From Candidatus Brachybacter algidus (GTDB taxonomy: Bacteria; Bacteroidota; Bacteroidia; Chitinophagales; Saprospiraceae): a stretch of 64,000 nt of DNA. The stretch covers positions 389,001 through 453,000 of the forward strand of contig JADJSK010000013.1 in the NCBI GenBank assembly GCA_016711705.1, read 5' to 3'. Both the position numbers and the translations under genes were made by a program. The notes under the pieces were generated by a model, which made no database searches, was not told the DNA's origin, and was given only the letters and a program-made list of their open reading frames with translations. This document shows, one piece after another, positions 61,437 through 64,000 of this stretch. Within the stretch, counting starts at the first letter, position 1; every line of letters starts with the position of its first letter.

Positions 61437-63665
61437 CTAAATTTTTACCACCTTCACAACTTTCTGATAATTGATTTCCAAAATGTAAACTCCTGGTGAT
61501 AAATTTGATGTCGAAATAGTTTTGGAACCATCATTGGAGGAAAGCATCACCCGGCCATTTACATCAATAATTCTTAAGCTATTTATTTTATGTTCACTGT
61601 CGACCGTGATTTTATCATTAAATGGATTTGGATACACATTCACTCTAAAGTCATTGGAAGTTTTCGTCGCCAGGCTCACTGAATTTTCAGCATTGTAAGT
61701 TGGATCGAGTTCTGCAAAACTTCCTGTTCCATTAGGATATCTGCCATATGTTTTTTCTTCACCAAGAATAGGAAAAGTTACTTGGTCGAGGACAGTTCCA
61801 TTAGCATCACTCAAAGCTACAGATTCACCTGATGCAGATAATTTGAAATTACAATGCAGCCCGGCCTGCTCCTGATCTTCATCGGCCCAAATAATCAGGT
61901 AAGAATTCGGAGCAATAGTGGCTGAAGGAAAAGTCCATTTGTCTAAAGCATCCAATTTATCACTCAATTTATAGTTTTCAAGATTGATAGTCGCATCACT
62001 ATTGTTATACAATTCGATCCAATCATCATATTCTCCATCCTGATCTTGAATAGTTTTAGTATTAGAGGCCATTATTTCATTAATGACCAAACCACCTGCA
62101 CTTAAAGTTATAGAGTGAAATTCATGCTCTGCGCGCACTGGTGAAAAGATACCTGCATTATCGTTTTCTGAATAAATGTAGAATTGAATGGGTCTGCTGA
62201 TGCCATTGCTAAAGACCTTACCGAAAATACCATCTCCTGCCATGCCATCATCGTTAAGACCATCATCTAAAAGCTGAATTTTGGTAAATAATTCAGATCC
62301 ATCATGTCTGTATGCTACAAAGCTATTTGTCGCGTCAGAAATATTAGCAATAATAGAAAACGCAGTATTTGTAACAACTTTTGAAGGGAAGAGAAGATCC
62401 GTGATTGCAGGAGGCAGAGCCGTAAATGCTGTATTTGTTTCTAAATAAGCTTTTCTTACTTCCATTAATTCGGTGATACCGCAAAAACTTTGGCCACCGC
62501 CGCCGCTGCCACTTATTGAGGTATTGAGGTTATTCAAAAATTTAGTATAAGAATAAGTACTGTTAATATCTAATTTGACATCCGGTGCAATTAAATCCTG
62601 CATGACCTGACCTCTTTGTGCATACAATCCTGAAGTGATCTGTTCCTCCAGCATCGTTTTACAATGGGCTATATACATTCTTTTATAAGTAGGATTGGTG
62701 AAAAGTGTATTTACAAGTGGCCAATTGCTGTCATTTTCTCGTAAATAAGGTGTCATATTCTGCATTTTAGTCAAACTATTACCACCCTGGCCACCGGTGC
62801 TGATCATGGAGAAAGCTCCAAAACTCATATTGAGATCCCAGATGACCGGTTTCATGCGCCCTAAATAATCCTTGATCATATAGTAATTCTGTCTGAATGG
62901 TCCAGTATAACTATCCAGATTGACTACGACATTATTGAAAGCCAGCATCCAAAGCGCCCTATCCACATCAAGGTATTTATCGATTTCTCCACCATCTTTT
63001 GAAAGATGATTACAAAATCCAGCCAGATCATTCCAGCCATAATCAGACTTCATTTCATAATAACTGAAATAATCTGAGCTGTCTTCAGAATAATATTTTA
63101 AAGAAGACCCATCCCCAAATACTGATAACGGATTGCACTTGACCCTTGTATTATCGTCATTAGCATATAAATATCTTTCCTGAAAGTCACCATCGATAGA
63201 CTCTGAAGAGGAGAATACGCCGTAAAATTTATCATTGATGTAAACCCTTGCAAAATTAGAAAGAGGTGCTTCTGTGTAATTGCGCAGTAATTCATAGGAT
63301 AAAACTTCTCTCAAAGCACTTGGGTCATTGCGTCCGCTCGCTAATTTAAGTGTCTCCCATCCTTGATAGTTCTGTTTTTTTACATGATCCAATTTTATAT
63401 TGAGTGGATTTTTTGCATTTGAGGGGTTATATGTACTATTTCCTTTAAACTGCACACCGCAGCTATCCATGTTAATACCATTAATACTTACTGTACCTAT
63501 CAGTCTTTCATCTAAATCATTGGAATAGTTTGCATCCATGATTTGATCCCAGTTGTTTTCGACAAATGATATACGGATCTCTGTGATGTGCGCTACGTCA
63601 TAAAGACCCTGAGCGTTAGAACGGAAGAAAGAAATACATAGAAGTAAGTAAAGAAAATGCTTCAT
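61437..63665 (-). CDS. Secreted CotH-kinase-like protein with lamin-tail and T9SS domains
   Basis: 742 aa. Signal peptide ending near SNAQ. The CotH domain spans about 25-300 (CGVQFKGNSTYNPSNAKNPL, WETLKLASGRNDPSALREVL, RVYINDKFYGVFSSSESIDG, KPVIWDLNMSFG); spore-coat CotH proteins are atypical kinases and the Asp of VIWDLNMSFG fits the metal-binding site. A lamin-tail domain follows (LVINEIMASNTKTIQDQDGE, DDWIELYNNS) and a C-terminal T9SS type A domain (VNVYPNPFNDKITVDSE to QKVVKVVKI). It is probably surface-exposed; substrate unknown. Confidence 0.92.
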   Translation of the reverse strand: MKHFLYLLLCISFFRSNAQGLYDVAHITEIRISFVENNWDQIMDANYSNDLDERLIGTVSINGINMDSCGVQFKGNSTYNPSNAKNPLNIKLDHVKKQNYQGWETLKLASGRNDPSALREVLSYELLRNYTEAPLSNFARVYINDKFYGVFSSSESIDGDFQERYLYANDDNTRVKCNPLSVFGDGSSLKYYSEDSSDYFSYYEMKSDYGWNDLAGFCNHLSKDGGEIDKYLDVDRALWMLAFNNVVVNLDSYTGPFRQNYYMIKDYLGRMKPVIWDLNMSFGAFSMISTGGQGGNSLTKMQNMTPYLRENDSNWPLVNTLFTNPTYKRMYIAHCKTMLEEQITSGLYAQRGQVMQDLIAPDVKLDINSTYSYTKFLNNLNTSISGSGGGGQSFCGITELMEVRKAYLETNTAFTALPPAITDLLFPSKVVTNTAFSIIANISDATNSFVAYRHDGSELFTKIQLLDDGLNDDGMAGDGIFGKVFSNGISRPIQFYIYSENDNAGIFSPVRAEHEFHSITLSAGGLVINEIMASNTKTIQDQDGEYDDWIELYNNSDATINLENYKLSDKLDALDKWTFPSATIAPNSYLIIWADEDQEQAGLHCNFKLSASGESVALSDANGTVLDQVTFPILGEEKTYGRYPNGTGSFAELDPTYNAENSVSLATKTSNDFRVNVYPNPFNDKITVDSEHKINSLRIIDVNGRVMLSSNDGSKTISTSNLSPGVYILEINYQKVVKVVKI

Positions 63666-63678
63666 AAAAATGATATTT

Positions 63679-64000
63679 TTAGAAATTAGGCGATCTTTTT
63701 GGGCCTCCTTTTTTTCTGGTTTTTAAATTGTCGATATATAGTTTTTTCTGATCAGCATTTAGGATGCTTAAGATTCTTCTATGATGGTCAAACATTGATT
63801 TTTCAAAATTAACAGAATTTGCAGAAGCATGCCATAAAGAGTCACAATTATCTCCATTAGTCAGGCAAATCATCATTTTATCCCTGATATCATCAGAATT
63901 CTGGAACAAGGAGTCTCTCTGCTTTTCATGTTTTTCAAAAATCACAGTAAGTTCTTCTCTCTGTTTTGCATCAAGTTTCAGTTTTTCTGAAAGCCTGTTT
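63679..64000 (-). CDS. Spy/CpxP-like periplasmic protein, partial
   Basis: The 3' part of a gene that continues past the right edge; the frame is open to 64000. Visible residues begin NRLSEKLKLDAKQREELTVI and continue IFEKHEKQRDSLFQNSDD, a helical, charged pattern close to the periplasmic heavy-metal-sensor/Spy family, whose members bind unfolded proteins or metals. Two Cys (CLTNGDNCDSL) and a His-rich SMFDHHRRIL could bind metal. A GTG internal start exists but is not believed. It ends 14 bp before the CotH gene, which lies downstream on the same strand. Confidence 0.7.
   Translation of the reverse strand, partial: NRLSEKLKLDAKQREELTVIFEKHEKQRDSLFQNSDDIRDKMMICLTNGDNCDSLWHASANSVNFEKSMFDHHRRILSILNADQKKLYIDNLKTRKKGGPKRSPNF

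Noticed and set aside
1..64000. tRNA, rRNA or riboswitch genes
   Set aside because: Looked for T-arm-like GGTTCRA-type motifs and long conserved RNA stretches on both strands; none convincing was seen by eye.

Overview
The window looks like a chromosomal stretch of an AT-rich member of the Bacteroidota, most likely a Saprospiria/Chitinophagia-type bacterium. Three kinds of signal point there. Secreted proteins end in type IX secretion (T9SS) sorting domains (41759-44905, 50275-51624, 61437-63665), one of them a SprB-repeat protein. Many lipoproteins begin with a short Lys/hydrophobic signal and a lipobox Cys. Eighteen genes have a TAnnTTTG box, the -7 element of the Bacteroidota primary sigma factor, within about 75 nt upstream of the start codon. 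The placement inside Saprospiria is inference. No tRNA, rRNA or CRISPR array was seen.

Layout. 1-1560: gene-poor and AT-rich, with a 256-bp-period tandem duplication, a possible small RNA and a MITE-like element. 1563-14400: housekeeping and envelope genes (valS, pbpC, uppS, a TlpA-type thioredoxin, a Nif3 / zinc-ribbon pair), an EF-hand protein, a CHRD lipoprotein and a frameshifted lipoprotein gene. 14400-18400: repeats, a GH43-type glycosidase and a decayed IS1595-family element. 18419-21198: nuoABCD, the first part of complex I, cut off after nuoD. 21228-23536: a compact reverse-strand cassette of an XRE regulator, a cytosolic-type 5'-nucleotidase and a DinD/Bro-N protein, with a perfect palindromic operator over the promoter. 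This is the best candidate here for an undescribed system. 23648-31047: small domain proteins, a dockerin-like protein, enolase (frameshifted in an A-run), carA and an ABC-F ATPase. 31209-40784: a REP-type tyrosine transposase, the agmatine-to-putrescine pair aguA/aguB, a DUF4143 ATPase behind three 32-bp iterons, lon, a D-Ala-D-Ala peptidase-like lipoprotein, and a large conserved protein of unknown role. 41000-51624: lspA, a 1048-aa SprB-type secreted protein, PPK2 plus an S4 RNA-binding protein, a pabB-type synthase, a TetR regulator and a HAF-repeat secreted protein. 51997-64000: asnB, an ALDH7-like dehydrogenase, a DUF3472-like protein, a broken IS982 copy with intact ends, an overlapping YhhN / sterol-desaturase-type pair (possible ether-lipid catabolism), DCC and GNAT proteins, a CotH secreted protein and the 3' part of a Spy/CpxP-like gene.

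Intergenic DNA is unusual. There are three copies of a TIR-bearing MITE-like family with 7-9 bp target duplications; one copy carries a second element inside it with its own 9-bp duplication. Other palindromic elements are present too. Many spacers consist of short, imperfect, mostly 7-nt tandem words whose sequence differs from spacer to spacer. Several genes are broken by single-base shifts, at least two of them (enolase and the first IS982 break) in homopolymer runs; at least the enolase case may be a sequencing error.
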